A stretch of 64,000 bases of DNA from Flammulina velutipes (GCA_011800155.1 CM022373.1:682001-746000); one strand, 5' to 3'; numbered from the stretch's first letter, positions 1 through 12,422 are shown. Numbers and translations: made by a program. The notes: generated by a model not told the origin, from the letters alone.

Positions 1-216
1 TTCACTGCAGGACAAAAAATGTAGTTTACAACGAGGTACTTCTAGATTTGATATAGTACTTTCGTGATACTGTAACTTTGGTAGAGCTATCAAAATAATC
101 TTTGAAGTGTGTCACTCCTGAGAGAAGTTGATAGAATGTTCGAGACGACCGCCCGAGGTTCATCACTGTGGAAACAGTGTCATCTAGAACATTCTCCGTT
201 ATTCATTGAGGTGTGC

Positions 217-223
217 TATATAA
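217..223 (+). promoter_or_regulatory. TATA box of the OB-like gene
   Basis: TATATAA lies 31-37 bases before the ATG at 254, with no other ATG in between. The spacing suits a short 5' leader. Inference from sequence only. Confidence 0.5.
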
Positions 224-253
224 GCAGTCCAATGTTGCGACAAGTGATTTGCC

Positions 254-1247
254 ATGTCTACTCCTGCTAAAAAGTCTTCTTACTCTTACACGGGACACAC
301 CACAATCCACGGACGAGTCGTCATCGAGCGTCGTCGTTCTTTGGAAGCCGACAAAAATGAAAAAAACCGCCGAATGATCTTGGTCGACGCAACATTCTAC
401 CTTCACAACACTGAAAGGACTACTGCTGACTCGCTGCCTTGCATTTTCAAATACTTTCAGCAGTCTGACGACGAGTTTAACGAAAAGAATGATCCCGAAG
501 TGTTCGATATTTCGGCCAATGTGAGTGTATAATAACTTACTGTATTCACACTGCCTCATCCACTCTTTACGTAGATCATTCTCATGCCCGTCACTCTACT
601 CGAAGATGTAGAAAAAGCAATTGTTTGTATGGACTACTCTGCAAAGGATTACGCAGTGCTAGGAGATATCACCCGGGTATGTCTTCCAGGTTTAGTACAG
701 TGTGAAGGTGTGCTAATATCTACTTGGTTTCTAGCTAAATCCAATTGGACTGGTATCAGAAGGTTATGAGCTACAATGCCGACCATTGCTAAGCCTGGCA
801 GGAACCGTCACATCTGTCAACGAGACCGCACGCATCATTGAAGTCTCTGCCGAACCATGGGTGTCTTTGTGCAAGATGTACCCATCAATCGCATCATCTT
901 GCCGCCTTCAGATCACTGTGCCAGATACAAAGCGATGGTCTACATTCCCCAAGGTTTCCATTGGCGATATGGTAACGATTGATGCTTTTGGTGTCTCTTT
1001 GGAACGCAATGCCAAAGGAGACATCAAGCATATTTGTGTTGAGCTAGAGAAAATATCTTATCAAGGTCGCGCGCGCTCCGTCGTTAAACCACCTGGTACG
1101 TATATATGGCACCACATGACAGATCTCATCTGAATTCACCCATTAGCCACACCGTCCCCTTCGACTTCGAATGGTGTTCGGAAGGCAGCCTTCAACTTTG
1201 GAGACAGTCCCGCCCCTAAGCGCCGGAGAACAGAAAATTCATCGTAA
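254..1247 (+). CDS. Unknown nuclear protein with OB-fold-like region
   Basis: Four exons (254-520, 575-676, 735-1095, 1147-1247) with 51-58-base GT-AG introns join into one frame of 276 residues. I do not recognise the family. The middle (about residues 135-215) alternates hydrophobic strands with turns in an OB-like order, starting at SLAGTVTSVNETARIIEVSA and running through a GDMVTIDAFGV strand. The tail is Ser/Pro-rich and ends in a basic cluster, PKRRR, that looks like a nuclear localisation signal. No signal peptide or membrane segment is seen. A single-strand nucleic-acid-binding role would fit an OB fold plus NLS, but that is a guess. The start is the first ATG after a TATA box; both flanks hold no other gene. 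Confidence 0.8.
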
Positions 1248-2403
1248 TAATCAGATACATCCACCTTTACAATAAATCAAATGCCTAAATTGTTGACCGT
1301 GTATGCACGGGCAATCCCGCTAGTATCATATAAAATCTTTTCTGCTCAAAAATTTCTGTTTGCTCTCTTTCTTCCACCTTCCACCATGTCATATCGATGC
1401 TTTGCAACTAGTTCAACGAACACGAGTGAATCTCCTATGCTTTCGCCGGCTTTATCTACGACTCGCATGCTATCCCCCATGCTTGGACGTTAAACTATCC
1501 GGCAATATTGACTCGCGCTCTCCCAAAATTTCCGCTAGTTCCCTCAGACTCTGGACTAGCCGGTTGGTGATTGCATGGCATACTTATACCATTCTTTTCC
1601 ATGTACATAGCTCATAGGATAATCCAATATATTCGTCTACACGTCTACAATCAAGCTTTGAGTAACCATCCCCGTTACCCTTTTCCACTCTTCGCTGTCG
1701 ACACCCTAGAGTAGCTTGCTCGGTCGAATCCTCTGTGCGATCGATGGGAAAATCTACGAAACTCGGCCTCGCGCCCTTCATTTGGTCCCGGAATATCTTC
1801 CACCGCAATGGTAACGCCGCGCTTCTAGGCAACAAGCTGGTGTTCTACCATGCGAATCGCATGGGGAAGAACGCGAGGAGAGTCTGGGTAGGTGGCGTCG
1901 AGATGTGCGGCGTGTCTGCGACGGCAATTGAACCAGTTGAGGACTTGACCAGGACAGACCGGGATGTTCTCCTGGCCACTTCCTCGGCCACTATCACACC
2001 TCGGTGAGTCCTCGCCCGAAGCCGATACGGGCAGTTCATTCAAAAGAGATTAACGTATCGAAGGTAGGTCGATTACTCGCATGCAATAATGTTCTCATGC
2101 GATATACAGTCCTCAAGAGAATGGATATGGACAAACAGGCAATCCACTCGCCAGAGCAAAATCGCATTATAAAAGGTGGTAGTTCTAACGATACAGAATG
2201 CACCTTGAGAATGCGGGCTGCGCCGGCGAAACCCCCGGTTCTCCCCCTGGCGCTCATCGCGTCGGACGTACTACATGTGGCGCATGTCGTATAATTAGGC
2301 CACGCGGCAACGGACATGATAAATCCGCACTATGGGCACAACCAGGCTCGAGGCTCAGGCAATAAATACCCAGCTCTTATAGACAGAACGCAAGTGCCCA
2401 GCC
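1248..2403. other. Intergenic, no supportable gene
   Basis: Several short open frames occur on both strands (for example 1735-2007 plus and 1825-2043 minus), but none shows a domain, a consistent splice pattern or a recognisable neighbour exon. The stretch holds the 3' end of the OB-like gene and the promoter of the hydrolase gene. Confidence 0.5.
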
Positions 2404-3650
2404 ATGAAGTTCAAGTACGCCCAAGTCACCTTCTTCGACAAAGCCATTGTCTGCGGAATTATAGGTTTCCTGCGTACGTCTCACCAATATAGCCTTATGA
2501 GCGACGATTGACATGTACTATAGCGATCTATATTGGCGTCATTGCAACACTGGCGGCATTCTCAAGGTTGTTAACCCCGGAGAAGCACCACCGAACACTG
2601 TTTTTCTTCACCTTGCGCTATTTGACCGGCAGTATGACCTATAATCAGTTTCAATGGCTGGCGGGAACAGATGAAACGGCGTACGACAAGTTTATCAAAT
2701 CCAGTAGTGGTTTGCCCCGCTGTGTAGACTGGGTCGGAGAAGAGACAGCTAAGTTGATGTGGGTCGGGACCAAGACGCTGGATAAAGTTATCCTTTATCT
2801 GCACGGTGAGTATATTCTCTCCTTTCATTGAAAGTCAGTACTAAAGATATGTCTCAGGTGGAGGATATCTTTTCCCACTAGGAGACACCCACCTCGCGTA
2901 CATCTCATCTCTTCAAAGAGAATTGGCTAGCAGGGGCACCCAAGTGGGAGTTGCTGTGTTGTCGTACAGTGGGTTTCGCCGTTTTTGCCCGACAGCGTAC
3001 TCATGTTCTGTTCCCTAGCGCTTGTCCCAGAAGGCATCTTCCCGAGACAACTACGGGAGACTAAGGACGCCATTGACTTCCTTATCAATTCGGGGGTCAG
3101 AGCAGAGAACATCATACTCATCGGGGACTCTGCAGGAGGGAACCTCATCCTGCAGGTGCTAGCGCACGCCTTGCATCCTCACCCATCCGCTCCGCCGTTC
3201 GCCCACGGGATACGGTTCGGTGGCGCGTGTCTGATATCACCTTGGGTGGATTTGGAAGGTTACTCCTACCCGCAAACATTCAAAGACAATAGTCCTTGGG
3301 ACGTGATCAGTTCAAAAACGTATCGATACATGGGATAACTTGCCATGGCTGGTGTAGCCCCGTCGGATATCCCGTACATGGATCCATTGGAAGCGCCAGA
3401 AGATTGGTTTGTAGGCCTGAAGGATGTCGTTGCGAGGATACTAATCACCGCTGGGGAATATGAGTGTATATTGGAGGGTCAAAGGGTGTTTTACGAGAGG
3501 CTGAGGGCAGATGGGCATGATGACGCGTTTTTCGCGTTGCACAGGGGAGGCATGCATACGGAGGTGATGAAATATGATTCAAAGACGGGGAAGTATCCAG
3601 CTTTCAACGAGAATGTTGTGGCGTGGTTAATGGAGACCTTCAGCAAGTAG
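2404..3650 (+). pseudogene. Alpha/beta hydrolase (HSL/steryl-deacetylase type) broken by an in-frame stop
   Basis: Exons 2404-2473, 2524-2805, 2858-2968 and 3019-3650 would encode 364 residues. A hydrophobic N-terminal anchor (residues about 14-40) is followed by the oxyanion motif HGGGY, split by an intron, and the nucleophile elbow GDSAGG. The C-terminal part holds an acidic candidate (ITAGEYE) and a histidine (GGMHTE), as in the hormone-sensitive-lipase group. Codon 261 (TAA at 3336-3338) interrupts the frame between YRYMG and LAMAG, although both sides are well conserved in style and in the same frame. No normal intron removes the stop; a 99-base intron 3259-3357 would be in frame but has a weak GTTACT donor and deletes a conserved block. 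A truncated product would keep the serine but lose the Asp/Glu and His. It is either a recent pseudogene or a base error. Confidence 0.7.
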
Positions 3651-3999
3651 ACAGGCGAGTTCTGTAGATGAGAACCATAGATTTTTTCAGTGTGCATCAT
3701 GGAAGTGTGACATTATGGACTTTGGAGGCGCGACTTGAAGACTGTCTCGCCAGATGCAGCGGAGGTAGTCTCGTGAGGATGCCAATCCAAATGGCCAGGT
3801 CTCTTTATATTAGTCCCGCCCTCATCTTCCGTAAAGAGGTACTTAGTACTGTCAAAAGTTCTGGTACTAAGTATGATATGTAGGTTCAATTCTGTGATGA
3901 TCCGCAAAAAGAGGTCCCATAGAAGGTGGTGGGTATAGACGAGATATATATGTAGCTGTACATATGTAGAGATAAATATCGTAAGAAGAAAACAGAGTA
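3651..3999. other. Convergent 3' intergenic spacer
   Basis: The stretch lies between the 3' ends of two convergent genes. It is AT-rich with no plausible exon; it presumably holds both 3' untranslated ends. Confidence 0.5.
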
Positions 4000-6657
4000 T
4001 CATGATTCATGCACAGGCTGCAACCTCAACAAATCAGCCCAATGCAGCACAGTCTGCGTTTCGATAGAATGATAGTGCTTCTTGAAAGCACAATGAACCA
4101 TGAGGAAATGCCAGAGCATAGTATGTCCCTCCCCAGCGATACAAAATGTTTCTAACACATAGTCATCTGCGTCGTCTGCCGAATTGAGCCTGGTTATGTT
4201 GAGCACCAAAGAGCTAGATATCTGGATAGAAGAACTCACAAACACGCATTGCAGTAATGGTTCGAGCCGACCTCGCTGAACAGAACAGCGTAGATATTTG
4301 TATCGAGTTCCCTGTAGATACCTATAGCGGGAGCGGCCGTAAGAATCAAAGTGATTAAGTAAAAGCGTTAAGCTTACGACAAAATACATCTTGCTGGTCT
4401 CCGCTGAGAGATTCCTCAAGCTGTAGAGGTAAAGGTTCTGTTTCTGGCTCTGGCTCTGGTTCTGGGTCTGATACAACCGGCGGAACCGGTGTTGGTAAAG
4501 GTGGTGGCGTAGGTCGGCGTTCGAACTCGGGCTCCGACATATCAAAGTCTTCTGGGGTTGTAGGGTACGCAAGGTCCGAACAATCGTCTCGAACGTCTTC
4601 GTCGTCACTCAAAGTTAGGTCGATAGTGTCATGTGTAATAGAGTTAGGTTGAGCGAGAGTAGGAGATTCCTGAGCTTTGGGCGTAGTTATCTTTGTCGGG
4701 GTCTGTGGATATGTTAGAATACAGCCTCACTGGAAAGAAAGCACGCAAAACTTACCACAATTTCATTAGCTTGAAGATCAGGCTCCGGTGTATCGGAATG
4801 GCTGATTAGTGGCACAGAAGGCTGACGAACTGAAATTCTCTGCAGAAGATGAGCTCGGAAACGACAAGTTCAGAGACGTAACTCACCCTTCCCATCCGGC
4901 TCCTGGGCGAAGAAGGACCCGGAGACCGCTCGCCATAAGGACTGTAGCGCACGGATTCCTTGCCCTTATCTTTGTGACGAACAGGCGAAGTGTCGGTCGC
5001 TGGTGACAATGATCGAACGGCAGCCTCTCGCTGTGCAGTAGAGTCAGTACATTGTTCATGGTACGCGATGCCAACTGACCGCCTTCCCCTTCCTCTTGAT
5101 TGATATGGAATCACTGAGAACCTCTTTCTCTTTCCCCTTAGCTTTGAGGGGGACGATTGGATTATCAATGGTCAATGGAGTGAACAACGGGGAGGCTTCC
5201 GGCTGTTGGAAAATCAGTAACGACACACAGATGTAACACGAATCACACTGACAGAGTCGACCAAGCCTTCTTTCTCCTTGCCTTTGGAGGCGCCGATAGA
5301 TTTGTCTTCGCCGAGGGGTAGTGATTGTTCCTACAGAGACGTCGTCAGGATCAATGCGCATAGTTGTAGGAGAGAAGTGTACTGACGGAGGGCATCGAGT
5401 CCTCAACGATTTCCTTTTCCTTCCCTTTTCCTTTGGAACTGATATTAGGAGACTTGAAGATAGGTGATGTTTGTATAGGAGTGAATAGTGGAGATAGTTC
5501 TTGCTGCTTAAACGTCAGTATCGCGTTTGAGCGTAAACAGGACACTGACTTGTGTTCCGATAGAGTTGTCCACTTCCTTCCCCTTACCCTTGGATGTATT
5601 GGCGAAAGACTCGACAAGCGACTGGCCACCCGTAAGTGACTCTCTCTACAGAAATTAGTCAATCAGATCGACGCCACATATTATGCTACCCACCTCCTTG
5701 CGTTTAGGTGAAGACGGGGCCAGATACGGGCTGTAACGTACACTCGTCTTTCTTTGATTCTGCGACTGCTGCGCATCGATAGACACCGATGGGCGTACTT
5801 TGGGCCGTACGGGAGGAATCTTGCGGAGCAGATTCGAAGGGGAGGACTTTGCGCTTTTGCGAACAGAAATAGATTGGAGGTCGAGTTTCGGCATAGATGG
5901 CAGAGGGCTGGACGGCGGAGGAAGGGGTGGTGGTGGCGAGGATAGAGCAGGTTTCGAAGGTGAGGTTGTCATGGACGGCGCCTCGACGACTGGCGTGAAA
6001 CTGAATGTCTGTCGTATAAACGCTGAATCCTTCAGCCTAATCTTCCTATGTTCGAAGGAGATCATTGCCGTGAGCCATCCCTCTGTTTCAATAACATGTC
6101 ATTTAGTGTAGATGGAAATTCGAAGGAAACGCACGGTATGACCCCCGGTTGGTACAGTCGCTCGCCTTTGTCCAACCGTATTGATTGGGTGTACACCATA
6201 GAATAGTGTCCGCTAGGACGGGGTGCTTGACCGACTTGGTTTTATCTGCGGCCGTGCCAGGGAATTTCGTCCAGCCAGCGTCCGTTCGCCCGTACAGCAC
6301 ATGCTTGCTTTCGTCGACAAAGAGTGCGCCAGGTTCACCGAGACTGGCATGGGGAGCACCATGCCCATAGAATGTACGGTATGCAATACCATCCCGTTTA
6401 CGATCCAGAAATTCGAGTCGAATGCAAGACGAAGTCATAAAAAGGATTGAAGGCGCGTAGTAGAAGACTTGTCCGAGCCTTTTCACGCGTCTTTCATGAA
6501 AGACGGAGAAACGATTCAGATCAAGGAACAACATCTCTTTGTGATGCCCATATATGTCTTCTCACACAGCCACAAAATGTCCTCTAGAGTTGAAGCTTCA
6601 AGGACGGTGATCCATATAATTGAAATGATACTTACAGAGGAACAAATGCTCAGTCAT
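4000..6657 (-). CDS. Exon-duplicated KGKGKE-repeat protein, basidiomycete type, unknown function
   Basis: Twelve exons (6657-6636, 6557-6135, 6082-5694, 5645-5550, 5506-5387, 5330-5253, 5202-5080, 5030-4887, 4839-4756, 4702-4378, 4321-4240, 4213-4000) join to exactly 699 codons plus stop. Residues 1-148 form a compact domain with GEPGALFVDESKHVLYGRTD and an ILWC end; I believe similar domains occur in other mushroom proteins of unknown function. Residues 279-493 come from six consecutive phase-0 exons of 26-48 codons. Four of the six carry a KGKGKE/KGKEKE-like motif, two carry SPLFTP, and exon 8 repeats the SVRYSPY segment seen in exon 3. Residue about 520 starts an acidic SUMO-interaction-like motif, IDLTLSDDED. 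The C-terminal 90 residues are Cys/His-containing and globular. Nothing suggests secretion. Function unknown; a nuclear scaffold is possible. Confidence 0.8.
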
Positions 6658-6996
6658 TGAGGGGTCGCCCGCGGGGGTGTCCCATCACACAGCGGGCCTG
6701 CGCCACAATACAACTGAATCACAAAGTATTCACATTGTCACATCATTGTCCAGTAAATAATGTGTTGGGTAACGAAATATCAAAGAGAGAGTAAAGTATA
6801 TGCAGGAGAACGATGCAGAGTGTGGTCGAGATTCCTTGAGCAGGAAGGGCTTATAATGTACATATGGTTTGCAAGGCGACACAAAAAAAAACGAAAGAAT
6901 GCAAGGAAAACAGAGCGGCCGTAACGTATACTAATTAGTGTAACTATGATGAAATGGATGGAATAGTGCGCAAAAGAATGATAAAGAAAAAATTGT
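6658..6996. other. Intergenic spacer
   Basis: Between the 5' end of the KGKGKE-repeat gene and the 3' end of the Cdc15-type kinase gene, both minus strand. It should hold the promoter of the former and the 3' end of the latter. No TATA box or exon stands out. Confidence 0.5.
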
Positions 6997-9900
6997 TCAC
7001 TGCACGATGCAGTTGCCAGCGGACTTGGTCTTCCTGTGTCGTCGTGACTCTTCATTGACAGGTAATGCCCCGGGGATATGAGCGTCATCGGAACGCCCAG
7101 ACGTAGATGCAATCCGCGAGGGCGAACACGCCTCGCCCTCCTCGATAACAGAGAACCCAGCACCAGTCTCCGCAGCAGACAACGTGGATTTCCTTCCAGC
7201 GCTCTCGGAGGTCGTAGCAGCACTGCGCATGCTCAGATTGGCCCCGGTACTGTTACTCGACAAAGACTGCGGTCGTTCACTTTTTGTCAACTTCCGCTGG
7301 AGTCCTTTCGACGGGCGTTTCTCCAAGGCAGGTGCATCGGCGGCTTCAGGAGACAAGTTGCTCCTCGAGCGCTTGAAGGCCCCCATGAACTTGAAAGCCG
7401 TGGGTGGAGTGGTTCCCGGAGTAGGGATCGGAGGAGTGGGAGTATCTACACTGGTTCGTGGAGAATGTGTATGTGCCACATAGGAAACGTCGGACATGGG
7501 GCTCCCGGGGTGGCCATGCAAAACGTCTGCCGGATTAGAGTAAGCACTTCCGGGGTTCCCATTCTGGGCATACTGAGCATATAAGAGCAGTTGGGCACGA
7601 AGATCGCAAGTGGGCGGCGCACTCGCTGCGCACTTGGAATGCGAGATAAGGCTGCACTGCGCGCAGAGCACCGCGCTCTTCTTGACGTTCAACAAGCACA
7701 CGCGACATACCATGGCTATAGAGATGATTAGGATCAGCTATAAACGAAGAATAGAGAATGGGATACGTACGTTTGCTGAATGTCGTTTTGACGAAGGTGT
7801 GTTCACGAGGAGATATGTCGTTGTCAGCTAGCGGGCGAGCAGAGGAGTTGGATCGACGGCGCGGAGATCGTGGGGGTGAATGAAGTGGAGTTTCGTCAGT
7901 CGCATGCTCGTCAACAGTTGGAGTATCAGGCATGTCGACTTGAGAGAGGAACCTGACCGCCTCCGACTTTTGCAGATCGGCACTAACTCGACGGAGGAAC
8001 GGTATACTGTCCTTCGGACGGAGCTCCTGCACATAAAGGTCAGTCAAAGAAACTTATTATCAAATAAAGTCGAGACCCACCTTATGACCTTGCCAGTTCC
8101 TCTTCAGCCATTCATGTTCGCAAAGCAGCTCAGCACTCGGCCTCATCGTCGGTTCTTTGTGGAAGCACTGCGTTAGGAAGTCCCGCAAAAGCTCTGAACA
8201 GTCATCAGGAATCGGAGGCATGTCGTCTTCTACGATACGGAACATCACTAAATCGGGGATTAGACGTCGGCAGGATCAACACGAACGTCGAGTAGTGAAC
8301 GTACCGGTCATGCTGTTGGCAATGTCACTGTAAGGAGGTCGTCCGGTAAGCAATTCGATGACCGTGCAGGCAAGAGACCAGATATCGGATTTCGGGGACG
8401 CGCCCTTCAGTTCAATGACTTCAGGAGCCATCCAATTGGGAGTCCCTGCTACATCCTTGATCTCCCTTTCCATCGCCCTCATATTGAGCGAGACACCGAA
8501 ATCGGACAGCTTCACATTGCCGTTCTTGGTGGTAAGGATATTCGCCGCCTTAAGATCACAGTGTACAACGTCGCTTTGATGAAGGTAATGAAGGCCCTCT
8601 AGAATCTTTACGACGTAACTCGCGACCAGGCGTTCGTTGAGCTTGCCGAAGGCCTTCAGGGTCTGTCCCAGAGAACCGTTCTCTGCGTATCTGCGGGGAT
8701 CTAATAAGCAATCGAAGCCGGGGATGGAAGTTAATTTCACTCACTCAAGAACAATACTCAGAGTATCTTCATCTCGGGCCATTCCTTCGTATTTGACGAT
8801 GCTTGGATGTGACAGTCTTTTGACAAGATCCACCTCCTTCATCAGCTGGGTCACCTCGTCCTCCTTCAAACCTTCAAGACGAATCCGTTTGACAGCAACC
8901 ATCTGGCCCGTATTCAAGTTCAAGGCACGATACACCGAACCAAACTGGCCACGTCCAATACAGTTGCCTAGTTGCTACAAGGAAGGTTAGTCAGCCATCG
9001 CGTTCTACAATAGGAACAGAAACTCACGAAATGTGTCGGAGGCTTCCCATCTTCTCGGATGATTAGCGCCTTCCTGACACCACTCCCACCAATTGCATCC
9101 CGATTCAACAAGTCGCTGGCGCTCGCATTGCCAGTAACTCCAAGATTGACCATGCTCTCGAAACGCGATCGTGCCACAGGCCTGGCTCCCATATCATCGT
9201 ACGAGCTCGGACGAGGTCGCCGTCGGCTGGAACCTTCGATGTCGCTTTGGAAGCGCCCGCGAGGGGGACGCGGTTTATCGTTCGAAGGCCCAGGGTCGTC
9301 TCCAGACGAAGAAGAAGTACCAGGAGTATGCTCGCCGGATGCAGTCCGCGGGAAGGGGACCATCGCATCGCCTCGAGTGTCTTCGACGGCTTTAGGCGCC
9401 AGCGACCGCTGAGCAGCTGGTTTTGTGCTATGCCGCCTCAGCATCATCCTACTCCCTGCTGATATGCCATCCGGACTAACGTCACGTCGTGAAGGCTCTT
9501 TAGGAAGAAGAATTGGTGTGTCGATGCTATGGCGCGCGCGATGACTAGGCCGTCTCGGGAATTGAGGGAGAGATTCGACGCTTTCATTTCGACGGTTTGC
9601 GCCGACGATGGCCAATTTTCGTGGGGGAGAGGCGGAAATGGGTGAAGGAGTATAAGATCGATCATTCGTGTCATCTAGATGAAGTTTGGGCGGTCGAGCC
9701 TGTTGGGTTTTATGCGCCTGCAAGACGTCCATAAAGTCGTCCGGCCATTTACCCTTCCCAAGACGTATGGCTGGCCTCTCTCGCTCAGCCTCTACCACTT
9801 CAGGTCTATCTCTCTTTTCTAGTCTCCCGTGATCTCTAGAGCTGGAACCGCTATCCTCAGCCTCCTCTACGACTCGCGAAAGATCGATGACGGCACTCTC

Positions 9901-12422
9901 GCTGAACTTCCTGTCGAACTTGACCCCAGTGGAATCTGCCCGTTTCCGAAGGTCTTCAGCAATCGAACTGCCCTCTGTGCGTGTGATTGACGGCGATTCC
10001 GACGTAGCTTCAGTTGTCATCGTCCGAATCGTCCCGAATTTGTTGAAACTCGCCCTCCCCGCGTCAAGAAGGCTCGAAAACATCGTACCGGTCGTGGCAT
10101 TGGACGTATCAGTCATGGCAGACGACGTGGAATGTCGAATCTCCCTAACTGATGGCTCATCGATTGGAGGAGAGGTGGGACCCATGCTCTTCTGGGGCGC
10201 CACTTTCTTCACGGCCCAGGTGAACAAGCCCTGGCCGTCCTCTTCGTTCGGGGGCGACTTGTTTGAGCGATTGCGAAGAGGTGACCTAGGAGGTGGAGTC
10301 ATTATAACTGGGCTACTCTTATCCGCTCGATCATCGTGGACGGTAACCGTCTGCGTTTGAGCTTTGTCCTTGGATACGGCGTCGTCTGGGCTGTTCGATC
10401 GTACAGTCGGCAGTCCGGAAGGTGGGCTCCAACGTTTCCGAGCAGGTGACGAAGGCTGTGAAGAATGACCTGTCGGGAGCAAGTTCGGTGAAGAGGCGGC
10501 GGCCCGACTGGTTCCTTGGTATGGACTTGACGGCGAAGACTGTTTCCTGGCGTGCCCCGATATGATTTTAGATCGATCGACAGGAGTATCCTCAGCAAAC
10601 TTGATGAGGGCGATAATAGTTTGCGCAACGCGAGCCAGAGATTCGCTACTGGCCTCTATTAAGTCATCCCGCTGGAATAGATCCTCGTTGGGAAGGCCGT
10701 ATGAGGAACAAGACGCCAAAAATTTGGTGACGTTCGAGGTGCGCACGAAACCATCCTCTCGAGGATCAGGGCGGACGACAGAACTACATCTGAGTTTGTT
10801 CATTAACCTGTCACGCATGTTAATAACGAAGCGGATGAAACGGGGTACCATACGCACTGGCACAAAACATAACCGTCCCTCAACGAGTCAGCAAAGAGCC
10901 TGCGCTCTCGTTCTTCGCCGCCTCCACTAGATGAAATACCACTCGGATTGGATAAATTGACGTTGCTCGAACTGCCGACGCCACTCTTGCCCCAAATACG
11001 CTCCAAGCGTGACAATGCGCGCATTCTCACCTCCACTTCCTCCCAGTCCTTTATGCCCGATTCCGTCCGCCCAGCGTGAACAGGAGGTTTAAGGACTTCC
11101 TTAACAAGCATACTAGTTGCTATCCGAACTGCTTCCCTCTGTTCTGGATTGGCGCTGATGTTTACAGAGGCGGTGGATATGTTGAAGTGGCGATTCTGAG
11201 CGTACGCTCGTTGATTTGGGGAGATGGGACGCGGACGTGGTGACGGGGAAGGAGATTCGTCTCGCGCAGACGGTCGGCGCGCATCCAAGGAAGAACGTTT
11301 CTGGCCATCGACTGACGGCCTGCGTTGCTGAGTAGGTGAGGGACTTGGAGGTGTAGGAGTGGAAGGGAGATGCGAAGATGAGGAAGAAGTAAAACCACGG
11401 TGGGTGGTAGGAGACACCACCCGACTTCGAGATGCTGAAGGTGATCGAGCACGTATCGGACTGGGGGTCCTTGCGGAAATGCCTGATTGTATAGGTGACC
11501 CGGACAGTGGGAGATGTCCCGAGCTCATGGCGCCTTGCGCACCAGATCTAGAGGAAGTACGACCTAACTGCCCACGATTTCGAGATATCGGTGTTGGGGT
11601 CCCTGGGGGGCTAATGGGTTCTCTTCGCCTCGACGGCGTTTCTAGAGAGCGATCCACTGAAAGGCTGGAGGGAGTGGATGGTATGTTGATCGGGATTGAC
11701 TTTGTTGCGCGATGTCGGGACACGGGTTCCCTTGATGCAGATACTGCTCTGCCGTCAGTCAATGCGGGAGGAGCTATCTGTGATTGGTGATTGCTGCTCG
11801 CTCGACGCGTCCGTTCCCTTGGTGGAGAAATAATGGCGGAGCTACTGGAAGAGGAGGAGGCCGGAATAGCCGACTTGGATTGCGGGGAAGGTAAAGCCTG
11901 CGATGACAGGTGGAGCGCGGGCGAAGACATTGAACCCTGCCTTAACGAGGGGGTAATGTAGCTCGTGAAGCCTGCTTGTCTGACTTTCTCTGCAGCGTCG
12001 ATTGGAGGAGGTAAGGGCGAAGCTGAGGGCGTCACCGACTCCCTCCCTCGTCGAAAACCAACTCCGGATCCCAGTTTCCTGAGCATTCCTGACGGCCTGT
12101 CCCTGTCCTTTGGCGTGTCTTCACTGGCCCTTTCCTTCCCTTTGCTTGTCTTTGGGGTGATTGTGGCAAAATCGTCGAGGACGGGGGCAGGTGGCGGCTG
12201 CTTCTTGGATCGAGTAGCCCCCCGTATGCTTTGCTCCAGCGACGAGCGGAAGCGGTTGAAGGCTTTTGAAGTGTCCGCTGCCGCTGGCGGGAGTGAGGAA
12301 GATGAAGGTTGTTTTGAACGAGAGGACGAGGCAGCCGGAGGGGAGCGCTGGTGGGGAGACATTTGGTACGGACCAGAGACGGAGACCGCAACGTTCGAGC
12401 TGGTCATTACGGCTGCCGCCAT
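6997..12422 (-). CDS. CDC15: Cdc15/SepH-type septation kinase with CH domain, C1 finger and CaaX box
   Basis: Seven exons (12422-10858, 10807-9028, 8974-8745, 8690-8305, 8247-8081, 8026-7771, 7715-6997) give 1700 residues. An in-frame TGA just upstream fixes the start, and a strong AG|GTAAGT donor at 12683 suggests a 5'-UTR intron. Residues 1-420 are Ser/Pro-rich and disordered. About 500-615 is a calponin-homology-like domain ([16 protein letters not shown]). The kinase domain covers about 1116-1376, with [28 protein letters not shown] and APE. About 1452-1500 matches the C1 spacing H-x12-C-x2-C-x10-C-x2-C-x4-H-x2-C-x7-C across an intron. The last four residues, CIVQ, form a CaaX box predicted to be farnesylated. 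Fungal Cdc15/Cdc7/SepH kinases drive septation (SIN/MEN); membrane attachment by C1 and lipid is inferred. Confidence 0.9.

Noticed and set aside
1825..2043. Minus-strand frame with NWFNCRRRH, resembling the third helix of a homeodomain
   Set aside because: Only a six-residue resemblance, no preceding helices, and neighbouring frames do not join to it by good splice sites.
3259..3357. A 99-base intron that would bypass the stop in the hydrolase
   Set aside because: In frame, but the donor is weak and it would remove a conserved block before the IPYMDPLEAP segment; kept as an alternative only.
11359..11790. Plus-strand 143-codon frame inside the Cdc15-type gene
   Set aside because: It is opposite a long, low-complexity coding exon whose model is supported by seven frame-keeping exons; the frame has no domain.
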